From positions 117,540 to 181,539 of the forward strand of contig NZ_BSTS01000014.1 of assembly GCF_030269665.1 (NCBI RefSeq): 64,000 nucleotides of DNA. Reading direction: 5' to 3'. A model generated the notes under the pieces. It saw only the letters and a list, made by a program, of their open reading frames with translations. It was not told where the DNA came from and did no database searches. Position 1 is the first letter of the stretch. Every line of letters begins with the position of its first letter. This DNA is from Actinomycetospora sp. NBRC 106375 (GTDB lineage Bacteria > Actinomycetota > Actinomycetes > Mycobacteriales > Pseudonocardiaceae). The position numbers and the translations under genes are program-made. Shown here one piece after another: positions 14,776-23,950 of the stretch.

Positions 14776-17544
14776 GTGGACCTCGTCGGCCGGGAGGACG
14801 AGACCCGCGCGGTGCACGAGGTCGTCGACGGCGCATTGTCCGGGCCCCGCACCCTGCTGCTGCTCGGCGAGGCGGGTTCCGGGAAGACCACCCTGCTGCA
14901 CGCCGCCGCGGTGCGCGCGGGCACGCGCGACATGACCGTCGTGGCGGGCGCGGGGTGCGCCGCCGAGGCCGAGCAGTCGTTCGCGGTGCTGGACCAGCTC
15001 CTCGCGCCGCTGCTCCCGCAGCTCTCCGTTCTGCCCGCCAGCACGGCCCGCGCGGTGCGGGCCGCCGTCGGGCTCGTCGCGGACCAGCAGCCGGTGGATG
15101 CCGCCGCGGTTCGGACCGGGGTGCTGCGGCTCCTCGGGGCGGTGGCGACGCAGCGGCCGCTCCTGCTGGTCGTCGACGACGTCCAGCTCGTGGACCGGGA
15201 CACCTGCGAGGTCCTCACCTTCGTGCTCCGACGGCTCACCACCGAGCGGCTCGCGGTGGTGATCGCCGCCCGGTCGACGGTGCGACCCGCCGGCATCGAG
15301 GCCGGCGTCCCGGCGATCTCGCTGGGACCCCTGCCCGACGTCGACGCCGCGCGCCTGCTCGACAGCCTCCCGGACGCACCGACCGGACGCGCCCGGCTCG
15401 ACGTCCTGGCCGAGGCGGGCGGCAATCCGCTGGCCCTGGTCGAGCTCGCGAGCGTCGTCGCCCGTGAGGGCGGGCTGGCGCGGGCGGGTCTGGCAGCCCC
15501 CGCCCGGCTCCAGGACATGTTCTCCGACCGGCTGGCGCGTCTCCCCGAGCCCACCCGCCGCCTGCTCGTCTACGCCGCGGCGGCGGCACAGGAGGACCTC
15601 GCCACGACGGTGGCCGCCGCCGGGACGGGCGAGGACCTGTCCGGGTGGGCACCCGCCGAGGAGGCGGGGCTGGTGGTGGTCGGCGGCGACTCGGTGGCCT
15701 TCCGGCATCCGCTGGTCCGTGCCGCCACGTATGAGGGCGCACCGGCCGGCCTGCGATCGCGCGCCCACCGCGACCTCGCCGCTGCCCTCGTCCACGATCC
15801 CGCCCGGCGCGCCTGGCATCTGGCCGAGGCCACCATCGCGCCGGACGAGTCCGTGGCCGCGGCGCTGGAGGAGACCGCGACGCTCGCCCGGAAGCGTGGC
15901 GGGGTCCACGCCACCGCTCGGGCGCTGCAGCGATCGGCCGAGCGGACGCCCGACACCCACGAACGGGCCCGCCGCTACACCCTGGCCCTCGCGGCCGCCG
16001 ACGACTACGGCGATCCGGCGTGGATCCGTGAGCTCCACCAGGAGCTCCTGCGGCTCACCGACGACCCCGACCTGCTCGGAGCCGCAGCGGCCGCCGCCGG
16101 GCACGGTCTGTGCCTGTCGGGGCTCCAACGGGAGGCGTTCTCGCTCCTCGACGACTCCCTCACGCGACGGCGGCCGCGCCGGGCGAGCACGACGGTCGCG
16201 CTCACCGGCGTGCTGTCCGCCGTCCACGTCCAGTCCGGGCTCCCCGAGCACGGCGGCCGCGTCGCCGCCCTGCTCGCCCGCGCGCCGACCGCCCCTCCGG
16301 TCGAGGCCTCCGGTCTCCTCCCGCCGGCCGCGCACCCGGCGATGATGGAGAGCATCCGCGCACAGCTCCGCCCCGACCCGGACGCACACCGGATCCTCGA
16401 GGACCCCGGGGCCGCGGTCCACCGACCGCTCGACGGTCCCGCGGACGTGGCCCGCCTGCTGTGCCTCGGCAGCACCGCGTGGTTCGCCGACGCGCCGGAC
16501 CTCGCCCTCGACGCCTTCCGTCGGGCGCGCTCCGCGCTGGGCGCGGAAGGCGCTCTCGGGATGGTGGTGATGTGCCTGCCGGCCATGGCCTCGGCGATGA
16601 TCGACACCGGTCGGTGGGGCGACGCCACGACGCTGCTCGACGAGATCGGCGAGCTGGCGGTGGTGCACCGCCACCGGTACGCCGAAGCGGACGTCGCCGC
16701 GTTGCGCACCGAGCTCGCCGCCCGCCGCGGCCTGCCCGGCGCCGAGGTCGATCCCGCCGCGTGGACGGCCGTGGATCTGGACGAGAACCGCGCCACCCAT
16801 GCGCGTCTGCTGCGTGCCGCCGGGCTGGCCGCGGCCGCCGCGGGCGACCGCGACGCCGCCTTCCGTCACCTGCAATCGCTCTTCGCCCCGCGCGACGAGC
16901 CCCGCCACTTCTTCCTGTCCGCCCGGTCGATCGCCGACCTCGCCGACGCGGCCCGCGCCGTGGGAGCCCAGGACGTCGCCGCGCCGATCGTCGCCGCGGT
17001 GCGCGCCCGGGTCGGCGAACGCCCGACCACGCGACTGCGGCTGTTGCTCCACCGCGCCGAGGCCCTGCTCGCCGACGAGGACACGCCGGACACGACCGTC
17101 GAACGCAGCCATCGCCTCGCGGTCATCGATCCGGCCGGCGAGCAGTGGCCCCTCGAGCGGGCGCTCGCGAGGTTGCAGTACGCCCAGTGGCTGCGTCGGC
17201 GCCGTCGTCCGCTCGAGGCCAGGCCGCTGCTGGGTTCGGCGCACGACACCTTCGTCCGACTCGGCGCCGCCGGCCTGGCCGGTCTGGCCCGCGGGGAGCT
17301 GCGGGCCAGCGGGGGCGCCGATCGCGCGTCGTCGCCACCCACCGATCCGCTGGCCGCCCTCACCTCGCAGCAACGGGAGATCGTCATCCTGGCAGCCCGC
17401 GGCCTGCGGAACCGGGAGATCGCCGAGCAGCTCTACCTCTCGCCCCGCACGGTCGGGTCGCACCTGCACAACGCCTACCCCAAGCTCGGGGTCAGCGGAC
17501 GGCACCAGCTGCGGGAGTTCCTGGGCGAGCTGCCCGAGACGTAG
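14776..17544 (+). CDS. LAL-type (large ATP-binding) LuxR-family transcriptional regulator
   Basis: A 922-residue regulator. The N-terminal AAA domain has Walker A GEAGSGKT (residues 31-38) and Walker B LLLVVDDVQLVD. A long Ala/Leu-rich helical repeat region (about 300-840) resembles TPR-like sensor domains. The C-terminal LuxR helix-turn-helix (LTSQQREIVILAARGLRNRE, then IAEQLYLSPRTVGSHLHN) binds DNA. LAL proteins activate nearby catabolic or antibiotic genes in response to an inducer. Start GTG 14776 follows GAGGAGGA at 14765-14772; an in-frame ATG at 14686 would add 30 residues unlike the family. Probable targets are the divergent esterase or the 18636-20326 hydrolases. The 3' end overlaps DUF5996 by 53 bp. 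Confidence 0.88.
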   Translation: MDLVGREDETRAVHEVVDGALSGPRTLLLLGEAGSGKTTLLHAAAVRAGTRDMTVVAGAGCAAEAEQSFAVLDQLLAPLLPQLSVLPASTARAVRAAVGLVADQQPVDAAAVRTGVLRLLGAVATQRPLLLVVDDVQLVDRDTCEVLTFVLRRLTTERLAVVIAARSTVRPAGIEAGVPAISLGPLPDVDAARLLDSLPDAPTGRARLDVLAEAGGNPLALVELASVVAREGGLARAGLAAPARLQDMFSDRLARLPEPTRRLLVYAAAAAQEDLATTVAAAGTGEDLSGWAPAEEAGLVVVGGDSVAFRHPLVRAATYEGAPAGLRSRAHRDLAAALVHDPARRAWHLAEATIAPDESVAAALEETATLARKRGGVHATARALQRSAERTPDTHERARRYTLALAAADDYGDPAWIRELHQELLRLTDDPDLLGAAAAAAGHGLCLSGLQREAFSLLDDSLTRRRPRRASTTVALTGVLSAVHVQSGLPEHGGRVAALLARAPTAPPVEASGLLPPAAHPAMMESIRAQLRPDPDAHRILEDPGAAVHRPLDGPADVARLLCLGSTAWFADAPDLALDAFRRARSALGAEGALGMVVMCLPAMASAMIDTGRWGDATTLLDEIGELAVVHRHRYAEADVAALRTELAARRGLPGAEVDPAAWTAVDLDENRATHARLLRAAGLAAAAAGDRDAAFRHLQSLFAPRDEPRHFFLSARSIADLADAARAVGAQDVAAPIVAAVRARVGERPTTRLRLLLHRAEALLADEDTPDTTVERSHRLAVIDPAGEQWPLERALARLQYAQWLRRRRRPLEARPLLGSAHDTFVRLGAAGLAGLARGELRASGGADRASSPPTDPLAALTSQQREIVILAARGLRNREIAEQLYLSPRTVGSHLHNAYPKLGVSGRHQLREFLGELPET

Positions 17545-18472
17545 CGAGCACCGGATCGGTGACACCTCCGGCACACGCGAGGTCGGACGCCGGCCAACCC
17601 GCGCGCACCGCCCCGGCGTCGTAGGCGGTCTCGTAGAAGTCGAGCACCGTGGCGCGTGGGTCGGCGGTGGCCCGGGCGTCCGCGTACGTCAGCACGGCCA
17701 GATGGGCGCCGCCTTTCTCGAGCCACCTCGCGGACGGCGGGGAGAGCGCGGCGGACGGGAGTCCGTCGGGTTCCGGCGCGGTGTAGGAGTAGAACGCCGG
17801 CTCGGGGAAGGTCGGGTCGCCGAACCAGAACCCGGAGCTGATCACCTCGCGCGAGTAGGCCTCGCGGGTGACCGGATCGGTCTCCGCTCCGTGGCCGATC
17901 ACCCGGTCGGAGAACCGGGTCAGCGCGATGTCGAAGGTGTGCCAGAAGTGGTGCACCGGGCTGGTCTTGCCGCTGTAGCGACCGGCGAACTGCTCGAGGA
18001 GCAGGTTGACCTGCCCGAGGATCCGCCAGTAGCGCGTGACCGCGCCGGGGTCGTACGTGGCGTGCTCGGTGTCGGCGGCGAACGGGCGCTCGTGATCGGG
18101 GAGGTCGAACGGCCGGGGATCGGCGATCACCACGGGCAGGTCCAGTGCCGCCAGCCCGGCGGTGAGGTCGGTCGAGAACGACGCCACGGACCGGTCACGC
18201 AGCGAGAACGACCAGCGGCCGCCGTCGGCGGTCGTCAGGTCGAGCCGGTGGTCGACGAGGTCGAGGTCGAGGCAGAAGATCCGCGCACCGTCGACCGTCA
18301 TCGGCCGCGTGGTGAGTCCCCGCCCCGACAGGTGCAGCGGGACGTTCCACCAGTGGTTGCGGCGCGGGCTGGCCGCGAGCCGGACCTTCCCGACGATCTG
18401 GGCGAAGCGGTGCAGCGTCTCGCGGGTCGGGATCCAGTCCTCGTACGGGAGCGCGGGGAAGAGCTCGGTCAT
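17492..18472 (-). CDS. DUF5996 family protein
   Basis: A 326-residue cytosolic protein. The opening (FPALPYEDWIPTRETLHRFA, then QIVGKVRL) and HHFWHTFDIALTRFS match the DUF5996 family, whose function is unknown. Other conserved-looking segments are NHWWNVPLHLSGRGL and FWFGDPTFPEPAFYSY. No catalytic motif can be assigned. The last 18 codons overlap the convergent LAL regulator gene, and the Ala/Pro-rich C-terminal tail is probably not conserved. The start is ATG 18472; a frame open to 18694 runs into the divergent promoter region. It is divergent from the esterase at 18636, with direct repeats and a palindrome between. Confidence 0.82.
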   Translation of the reverse strand: MTELFPALPYEDWIPTRETLHRFAQIVGKVRLAASPRRNHWWNVPLHLSGRGLTTRPMTVDGARIFCLDLDLVDHRLDLTTADGGRWSFSLRDRSVASFSTDLTAGLAALDLPVVIADPRPFDLPDHERPFAADTEHATYDPGAVTRYWRILGQVNLLLEQFAGRYSGKTSPVHHFWHTFDIALTRFSDRVIGHGAETDPVTREAYSREVISSGFWFGDPTFPEPAFYSYTAPEPDGLPSAALSPPSARWLEKGGAHLAVLTYADARATADPRATVLDFYETAYDAGAVRAGWPASDLACAGGVTDPVLATSRAARPGTPAAGAVR

Positions 18473-18508
18473 GCGTCCGGCCTCGGCCCTCGGACGTCCC
18501 GGGCGCAT

Positions 18509-18569
18509 CGGTCGGTCGACGGTTCCTCGATCGAGCGACACAGAGCGCCAAGACCGGTCGGTCGACCGA
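18509..18569. promoter_or_regulatory. Paired CGGTCGGTCGAC direct repeats, the second within a 12-bp palindrome
   Basis: CGGTCGGTCGAC occurs at 18509-18520 and 18555-18566. The second copy extends into the perfect palindrome TCGGTCGACCGA (18558-18569). Both lie in the 163-bp gap between the DUF5996 and esterase genes, as expected for a regulator that binds two sites. Confidence 0.5.
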
Positions 18570-18635
18570 TACCGAACGGGGGACACACGCCCGCATGCTG
18601 GTCGCATTCCGTCACCCCGGCGCGAGAGGGACCCG

Positions 18636-19610
18636 ATGACCGATCGACCGACGCCTGTGCTCGAGCAGGCCGCCCAGGACTTCGCCGACGCCACCGCGAA
18701 ACCGCCCTTCCTCTACGACCTCGGACCCGTCGAGGGCCGCAAGGCCGTCGACGACGTCCAGAACGGCGCGGGGGTCGAGCGCCCCGAAGCCGAGATCACC
18801 GACCTCACCGTTCCCGGCGGCCCGACCGGCGAGGTCTCGATCCGCATCGTCAGGCCGGCCGGGTCCACCGGCACGCTGCCCGCCCTCCTCTACACCCACG
18901 GGGCCGGCTGGGTGTTCGGCAACGCCCACACCCACGACCGCCTGGTCCGCGAGCTCGCCGTCCGGGCGAACGCCGCCGTGGTCTTCACGAACTACGACCT
19001 GTCCCCCGAGGCGCGCTACCCCACGGCGATCGAGCAGGTCTTCACCGTCCTGCAGTGGATCGCGGCGAACGGCACCGAGCAGGGCATCGACGGCACCCGC
19101 ATCGCGGTGGCGGGCGACTCGGTCGGCGGGAACATGACCGCGGCGGTCACCCTGATGGCCAAGCAGCGCGGCGGCCCGTCGATCGCGGCACAGCTGCTGT
19201 ACTACCCGGTCACCGACGCGGGCTTCGACACGGCGTCCTACGAGCAGTTCGCGACCGGCTACTTCCTCTCCCGCGAGGGCATGCACTGGTTCTGGGACCA
19301 GTACACGACCGACCCCGCGCAGCGCGCCGAGATCACCGCGTCCCCCCTGCGCGCCACCCTCGACGACCTCGCCGGCCTGCCGCCGGCCCTCGTGATCGTC
19401 GCCGAGGCCGACGTCCTCCGTGACGAGGGCGAGGCCTACGCGGCCAAGCTGCGGGCCGCCGGCGTCCCGACCACCGCCGTGCGCTTCGGCGGGATCATCC
19501 ACGACTTCGTGATGGTCGACGCCATGCGCGACACCCACGCCGCCCGCGGAGCCGTCCGCATGGGCGGCGAGTTCCTCTCCGACGCCCTCGCCCTCACCCA
19601 GGAGAACTGA
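18636..19610 (+). CDS. Alpha/beta hydrolase (HSL type) esterase
   Basis: A 324-residue esterase of the same subgroup as the 13680-14645 product, sharing YDLSPEARYP-like and LVIVAEADVLRDEGEAYAAK segments. The nucleophile elbow here is normal (GDSVGGN, Ser about 165). The oxyanion motif is HGAGW instead of the usual HGGGW, and the base is the His of GGIIHDF. Substrate unknown. GAGAGGG (18624-18630) precedes ATG 18636. The next hydrolase gene starts only 2 bp after its stop, so the two form an operon. Repeated operator-like sequences lie upstream. Confidence 0.9.
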   Translation: MTDRPTPVLEQAAQDFADATAKPPFLYDLGPVEGRKAVDDVQNGAGVERPEAEITDLTVPGGPTGEVSIRIVRPAGSTGTLPALLYTHGAGWVFGNAHTHDRLVRELAVRANAAVVFTNYDLSPEARYPTAIEQVFTVLQWIAANGTEQGIDGTRIAVAGDSVGGNMTAAVTLMAKQRGGPSIAAQLLYYPVTDAGFDTASYEQFATGYFLSREGMHWFWDQYTTDPAQRAEITASPLRATLDDLAGLPPALVIVAEADVLRDEGEAYAAKLRAAGVPTTAVRFGGIIHDFVMVDAMRDTHAARGAVRMGGEFLSDALALTQEN

Positions 19611-19612
19611 CC

Positions 19613-20326
19613 ATGGCCACCCCGACCGTCGTCCTCGTCCACGGCGCCTTCGCCGACGCCTCCAGCTTCCGCACCCTGATCCCCGAGCTGCTCGCCGACG
19701 GCATCCCCGTCGTCGCCCCGGCCAACCCCAACCGCTCCCTCTCCGGCGACGCCGCCTACATCGCGTCGGTGGTCCGCCAGATCGAGGGCGACGTGATCCT
19801 CGTCGGGCACTCCTACGGCGGCGCCGTGATCACCGTGGCCGGGGTCGAGGACAACGTCCGCGCCCTGGTCTACCTCGCCGGCTATGCGCTGCAGGAGGGC
19901 GAGAGCCTCGGCGAGCTCCAGGGCGGCTTCCCCGACTCCCCGCTCGCGACCGCGCTCGTGCAGGGCAACTACCCCCTGCCCGACGGCACGACCGGCGTCG
20001 AGCTCTCGGTCGACCCCGCCAAGGTCCACGATGTGTTCGCCCAGGATCTCGACACGGAGACCACCAAGGTCATCGCGGTCTCGCAGCGTCCGCTCGCGGC
20101 CGTCGCGTTCGGCGAGCCCGCCTCGGCCGCCGCGTGGAAGACGAAGCCGTCCTGGGGGATCGTGTCCACATCGGACCACTCGATCAACCCCGACGTCGAG
20201 CGGTTCGGCTACCAGCGGGCCGGCGCGACGACCGTCGAGATCGACTCCTCGCACGTGGTGATGCTGTCGCACCCCAAGGAGTCCGCCGACATCATCCGTG
20301 AGGCGATCCGGGCGACCGAGCGCTGA
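19613..20326 (+). CDS. Alpha/beta-fold hydrolase (EstC/pyrethroid-hydrolase-like)
   Basis: A 237-residue cytosolic hydrolase. VVLVHGAFADASSF at the N-terminus and the nucleophile elbow LVGHSYGGAVI (Ser about 67) are characteristic of the small salicylate-esterase/EstC-like subgroup. The C-terminal SSHVVMLSHP supplies the catalytic His, and the middle segment WGIVSTSDHSINPD resembles the cap-return region carrying the acid. The gene begins 2 bp after the preceding esterase stop, with GGAG in that gene's last codons as ribosome site. The pair suggests stepwise ester cleavage of one compound. A strong inverted repeat follows the stop. Confidence 0.88.
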   Translation: MATPTVVLVHGAFADASSFRTLIPELLADGIPVVAPANPNRSLSGDAAYIASVVRQIEGDVILVGHSYGGAVITVAGVEDNVRALVYLAGYALQEGESLGELQGGFPDSPLATALVQGNYPLPDGTTGVELSVDPAKVHDVFAQDLDTETTKVIAVSQRPLAAVAFGEPASAAAWKTKPSWGIVSTSDHSINPDVERFGYQRAGATTVEIDSSHVVMLSHPKESADIIREAIRATER

Positions 20327-20339
20327 TCGTTCCGTGGTC

Positions 20340-20379
20340 GGGCGCTCCGGCGGGGACCCTCAGTCCTCCCGGAGCGCCC
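20340..20379. terminator. Bidirectional terminator-like hairpin between convergent genes
   Basis: GGGCGCTCCGG (20340-20350) and CCGGAGCGCCC (20369-20379) form a perfect 11-bp stem with an 18-nt loop. It sits between the stop of the EstC-like gene and the last codons of the convergent acyl-CoA synthetase gene. Confidence 0.6.
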
Positions 20380-21970
20380 GGCGCAGGATCTTGCCGGTGG
20401 TGGTGCGGGGCAGCTCGTCGAGGAAGGCGATCGCGGCCGGGACCTCGTGGGCGGCGAGCCGCGCCCGGACGTGGGCGCGCAGCTCGTCGGCGAGGTCGTC
20501 GGACGCGGTGACGCCGGGGCGCAGGACGACGAACGCCTTGGGCACCTGCCCGCGCCGTTCGTCCGGGACGCCGATCACCGCCGCCATCGCGACCGCGTCG
20601 TGCCCGCCGAGGCTCTGCTCGATCTCGCCGGGGCCGATCCGGTAGCCGGCGGAGTTGATGACGTCGTCCTTGCGGGACTCGAACCACACGTAGCCGTCGG
20701 CGTCCTGGCGGGCCAGGTCGCCGGTGAGCAGCCAATTCCCGTGGAACTTCTCCGCGGTCGCCTCCGGGTTGCGCCAGTACTCGAGCATCGTCGACGGCGT
20801 CCGGCGGTCGAGGGCCAGCTCGCCGACCGTGTCGAGCACCGGCTCGCCGTCGTCGCCGAGCACGACCGCGGTGAACCCGGGCAGCGCCTTGCCCAGCGAC
20901 CCCGGGCGGATCGGGTAGACCGACGAGCAGTTGCCGATACACGCGTTGAGCTCGGTCTGCCCGTAGCCCTCGTTCACGGTCGCGCCGAAGAACTCCTCGC
21001 TCCACTTCAGCAGGTCCGCGCCCAGCGCCTCGCCACCGGAGCCGATCGAGCGGTACGCGAACCCGCCGCCCTCCATCCCCGCCGCGCGGATCATCCGCAG
21101 GGCAGTGGCCGGCAGCAGCGTCAGCGTGACGCCGAACTCGCGCATCAGCCACACCGCGCGCTCGGCGGTGAAGGCCGGCTGGCGGTCCACCACCACCGGC
21201 AGGCCGTGGAACCAGGCGGGCACGAGGATGTCCATGATCCCGGCGATCCAGGCCCAGTCCGCCGGCGACCACAGCACGTCGCCGGCCTGCGGGTAGAACT
21301 CGTAGATCGCCTCGAACGCCGGCAGGTGCCCGAACACGATCCGGTGGGCGTGCAGCGCGCCCTTCGGGTCGCCGGTGGTGCCCGAGGTGTAGATGAGGAA
21401 CGCCGGGTCCTCGGCCGCGGTGTCCACCGGCGTGAACTCCGGCGACGCCGCCGCCAGCGCGTCGTCCCAGGACTCCGGGCCCACCCCGTCTATCACCAGC
21501 AGCGGGACCTGCTCGCCGCCGTCGTCGAGCGCCTCGCGCACCCGCTCCGCGTTCGCCGCGGCCGTCACCACGGCCTTCGCGCCGGCGTTGCGCAGCCGGT
21601 AGCGCAGCGCGTCCGGTCCGAACAGCGACGACAGGGGCAGGGCGATCGCGCCCATCCGGAACATCGCCACGAACCCGACGCCGGTCTCGAACGACGCCGG
21701 GCTGACCAGCCCGACGACGTCGCCGCGCCCGATCCCGAGCGCGGTCAGCGCGTTCGACAGCCGGTTCGACGCCGTGGTCAGCTCGCCGAAGGTGTGGTCG
21801 CGGGAGGTGCGGTCCACCTCGACGACGGTGATCGCCCGGGCCTCCGGGTCCTGGCGGTCGGCACACGCCACCCCGAGGTTGAACCGCTCCGGGATCGCCA
21901 GGGTCGCGAAGTCGACCTGGCGCCAGAGCTCCTCGTAGCTCGCGGCCGGACGCAGCATCGGACGCTCCAC
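20360..21970 (-). CDS. AMP-binding acyl-CoA synthetase (acetyl/medium-chain type)
   Basis: A 536-residue ANL-superfamily ligase. The P-loop motif IYTSGTTGDPKGA and the A5 motif NEGYGQTELN bind ATP and acyl-AMP. LTGDLARQDADGYVWFESRK is the A7/A8 hinge, and LPRTTTGKILRRALRE carries the catalytic C-terminal Lys. FYPQAGDVLWSPADWAWIAG is typical of the acetyl-CoA synthetase-like and medium-chain acyl-CoA synthetase branch. It activates a carboxylic acid to its CoA thioester in the cytosol; chain length is uncertain. Start GTG 21970 is preceded by GGGAGG (complement of about 21976-21981). Neighbouring esterases could release acids for it to activate. Confidence 0.9.
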   Translation of the reverse strand: MERPMLRPAASYEELWRQVDFATLAIPERFNLGVACADRQDPEARAITVVEVDRTSRDHTFGELTTASNRLSNALTALGIGRGDVVGLVSPASFETGVGFVAMFRMGAIALPLSSLFGPDALRYRLRNAGAKAVVTAAANAERVREALDDGGEQVPLLVIDGVGPESWDDALAAASPEFTPVDTAAEDPAFLIYTSGTTGDPKGALHAHRIVFGHLPAFEAIYEFYPQAGDVLWSPADWAWIAGIMDILVPAWFHGLPVVVDRQPAFTAERAVWLMREFGVTLTLLPATALRMIRAAGMEGGGFAYRSIGSGGEALGADLLKWSEEFFGATVNEGYGQTELNACIGNCSSVYPIRPGSLGKALPGFTAVVLGDDGEPVLDTVGELALDRRTPSTMLEYWRNPEATAEKFHGNWLLTGDLARQDADGYVWFESRKDDVINSAGYRIGPGEIEQSLGGHDAVAMAAVIGVPDERRGQVPKAFVVLRPGVTASDDLADELRAHVRARLAAHEVPAAIAFLDELPRTTTGKILRRALRED

Positions 21971-22030
21971 GGCGCCTCCCGGGGCTCCTCGACGGTGAGG
22001 GAGCTCCCACCGTAGGCGCGCCGCCGCGTG

Positions 22031-22870
22031 TCAGGACAGGGTCTGCCCCCCGATGACGGCGAGGAGCTGCAGCTTCTCGTGGCTCTCGCTGCCCGGCACC
22101 GCGGTGTAGACCAGCAGCGCGTGTGAGCGGTCCGGGTCGAGCAGCTGCTGGCAGGTGAGCTCGAGACGGCCGAGCTCGGGGTGGACGAAGCGCTTGACGT
22201 CCCGTGGCCGGATGCCGACCTCGTGGTCGTCCCACACGGTGCGGAACTCCTCGTTGCCGGCGAGGAGGAGGTCGGCGAGGTGGGCGGCCCGTGAGCCCGG
22301 TCCTCGGCGGGCGACGACCTCGCGCAGCCCCGAGGCGAACATCCGGGAGAGGAACGCGTGGTCCTCCGGGGCGTACACCGCCCGGGTCGCGGGGTCGGTG
22401 AACCACCGGTAGCCGATGCTGCGGGCGGCACCGTCGTGGACCGTCGTGTCGCCGGTGAGCGCCACGCCGAGCGGGGTCTGGCGCAGCGTCTCGCCGAGCT
22501 CGGTCACGATCTCCGCGGGGGTGTCGCCGAGGCGGTCGAGCACGCGGAGCATCCCCGGGCTGACGTGCTCGCCGACGACACCCCGCTGGGGCGGCCGGTG
22601 CCCGGCGAGGTGGAAGAGGTGGTCGCGCTCGTCGAGCGAGAGATGCAGCCCCTGCGCGATGGCGGCGATCATCTGCTCCGAGGGCTGCGGCCCGCGCTCG
22701 CGCTCGATCCGCGCGTAGTAGTCGGTCGACATGTGGCAGAGCGCCGCGACCTCCTCGCGCCGCAGCCCCGCGGTCCGGCGGCGCTGCCCCCGCGGGAGCC
22801 CCACGTCCTCGGGCTGCAGCGACTCCCGTCGGCGCCGCAGGAACTCCGCCAGCCCGGTCCAATCGATCAC
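22031..22870 (-). CDS. XRE-family regulator with MmyB-like ligand-binding domain
   Basis: A 279-residue regulator. The helix-turn-helix is in the first 80 residues ([20 protein letters not shown], then [10 protein letters not shown]), the pattern of the HTH_31 actinobacterial XRE group. The C-terminal 170 residues form the PAS-like MmyB ligand-binding domain ([19 protein letters not shown] ... [16 protein letters not shown]). Members control a divergently transcribed SDR or oxidoreductase gene in response to a small lipophilic ligand. Here the divergent SDR starts 103 bp away, with a perfect 12-bp-arm inverted repeat between. Start GTG 22870 lies 7 nt after a TAGGAA box (complement of 22878-22883). 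Confidence 0.9.
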   Translation of the reverse strand: MIDWTGLAEFLRRRRESLQPEDVGLPRGQRRRTAGLRREEVAALCHMSTDYYARIERERGPQPSEQMIAAIAQGLHLSLDERDHLFHLAGHRPPQRGVVGEHVSPGMLRVLDRLGDTPAEIVTELGETLRQTPLGVALTGDTTVHDGAARSIGYRWFTDPATRAVYAPEDHAFLSRMFASGLREVVARRGPGSRAAHLADLLLAGNEEFRTVWDDHEVGIRPRDVKRFVHPELGRLELTCQQLLDPDRSHALLVYTAVPGSESHEKLQLLAVIGGQTLS

Positions 22871-22897
22871 GACGTCGTTCCTACCGCCGGCCCCGCC

Positions 22898-22930
22898 CCG
22901 GAGCCACGGCCTGCCGATCCGTGGCTCCGG
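22898..22930. promoter_or_regulatory. Operator: perfect inverted repeat CCGGAGCCACGG-N9-CCGTGGCTCCGG
   Basis: Two perfectly complementary 12-bp arms (22898-22909 and 22919-22930) lie between the XRE regulator and the SDR gene it probably controls. The length and symmetry fit a dimeric regulator with both promoters flanking. Confidence 0.7.
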
Positions 22931-22959
22931 AGGCCGTGGATGCCGTTCCCGCGACAGCC

Positions 22960-22965
22960 GAGGCT
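22960..22965 (+). promoter_or_regulatory. -10 box (GAGGCT) for the SDR gene, leaderless spacing
   Basis: GAGGCT is followed by 7 nt and then ATG 22973, as at other starts in this window. Confidence 0.4.
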
Positions 22966-22972
22966 CAGTGTC

Positions 22973-23941
22973 ATGCCACGCACACGACCGGACATCACCG
23001 TGCCCGACCTGACCGGGAAGCGCGCCCTCGTCACCGGCGCGAGCGACGGCGTCGGGCTCCGCCTCGCCACCCGCCTCGCCGCCGCCGGGGCCGAGGTGGT
23101 CCTGCCCGTCCGCAACCCCCGCAAGGGCGAGGCCGCGGTGGCCGCGGTCCGCGAGCGGACCCCGGGCGCGGCGGTGTCGCTGCGCACCCTGGACCTGTCC
23201 TCGCTGGCCTCGGTCGCCGCGCTGGGCACGATCCTGCGGGACGAGGGCCGCCCCGTCCATCTCCTGATCAACAACGCCGGGGTCATGACCCCGCCGGACC
23301 GGCAGACGACCGGCGACGGGTTCGAGCTGCAGCTCGGCACCAACCACCTCGGGCACGTCGCGCTCGTCGCCCATCTCCTCCCGCTGCTGCGGGCGGGCGG
23401 GGCACGGGTGACCTCGCAGGTGAGCATCGCGGCCCGCTCGGGAGCGATCGACTGGGACGACCTGAACGCCGAGCGGCGCTACGACGGCATGCGCGCCTAC
23501 CGGCAGTCGAAGATCGCGCTCGGCCTGTTCGCCCTCGAGCTCGACCGACGCAGCCGCGACGAGGGCTGGGGCATCACCAGCAACCTCTCCCACCCCGGCG
23601 TGGCGCCGACCAACCTGCTCACCGCCCGGCCGGAGATCGGCCGTGACCGGCCGACCCCGGGTGGGCGCGTCATCCGCGCCCTGTCCGCGCGCGGGATCCT
23701 GTTCGGGTCGCTGGACACCGCGCCGCTGCCGGCGCTGTACGCAGCGACGTCCGCCGACGCGCGCGGCGGCCGCCTCTACGGGCCGAGCGGGCTCGGGAAC
23801 CTCAGCGGCCCGCCCGCCGAGCAGGAGCTCTACGCGCCGCTGCGCAGCGCCGAGGACGCGCAGCGGATCTGGCGGGTCTCGGAGGAGCTGACGGCGGTGT
23901 CGCGCGGGCGCCCGGGACGGGCCGGGCGGGGCGCCGATTAG
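22973..23941 (+). CDS. Short-chain dehydrogenase/reductase
   Basis: A 322-residue NAD(P)-dependent oxidoreductase. The cofactor motif [12 protein letters not shown] is at about residues 20-31. NNAGV follows at about 97. In place of the classic Tyr-x3-Lys there is YRQSK at about 180, consistent with the protochlorophyllide-reductase/retinol-dehydrogenase-like SDR branch. The sequence is longer than classical SDRs because of a C-terminal extension. Substrate unknown; it is probably controlled by the divergent XRE regulator. The TAG stop (23939-23941) forms part of the -10 box of the RNase H gene. Confidence 0.88.
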   Translation: MPRTRPDITVPDLTGKRALVTGASDGVGLRLATRLAAAGAEVVLPVRNPRKGEAAVAAVRERTPGAAVSLRTLDLSSLASVAALGTILRDEGRPVHLLINNAGVMTPPDRQTTGDGFELQLGTNHLGHVALVAHLLPLLRAGGARVTSQVSIAARSGAIDWDDLNAERRYDGMRAYRQSKIALGLFALELDRRSRDEGWGITSNLSHPGVAPTNLLTARPEIGRDRPTPGGRVIRALSARGILFGSLDTAPLPALYAATSADARGGRLYGPSGLGNLSGPPAEQELYAPLRSAEDAQRIWRVSEELTAVSRGRPGRAGRGAD

Positions 23942-23944
23942 CCT
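23939..23944 (+). promoter_or_regulatory. -10 box (TAGCCT) of the RNase HI gene, overlapping the SDR stop codon
   Basis: TAGCCT is followed by 6 nt and GTG 23951. Its first three bases are the stop codon of the SDR gene. Confidence 0.5.
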
Positions 23945-23950
23945 GGCCCG

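Noticed and set aside
14668..17574. Very long minus-strand open frame opposite the LAL regulator
   Set aside because: No known domains; it runs antisense through Walker and HTH motifs of a clear gene. Such shadows are common at this GC content.
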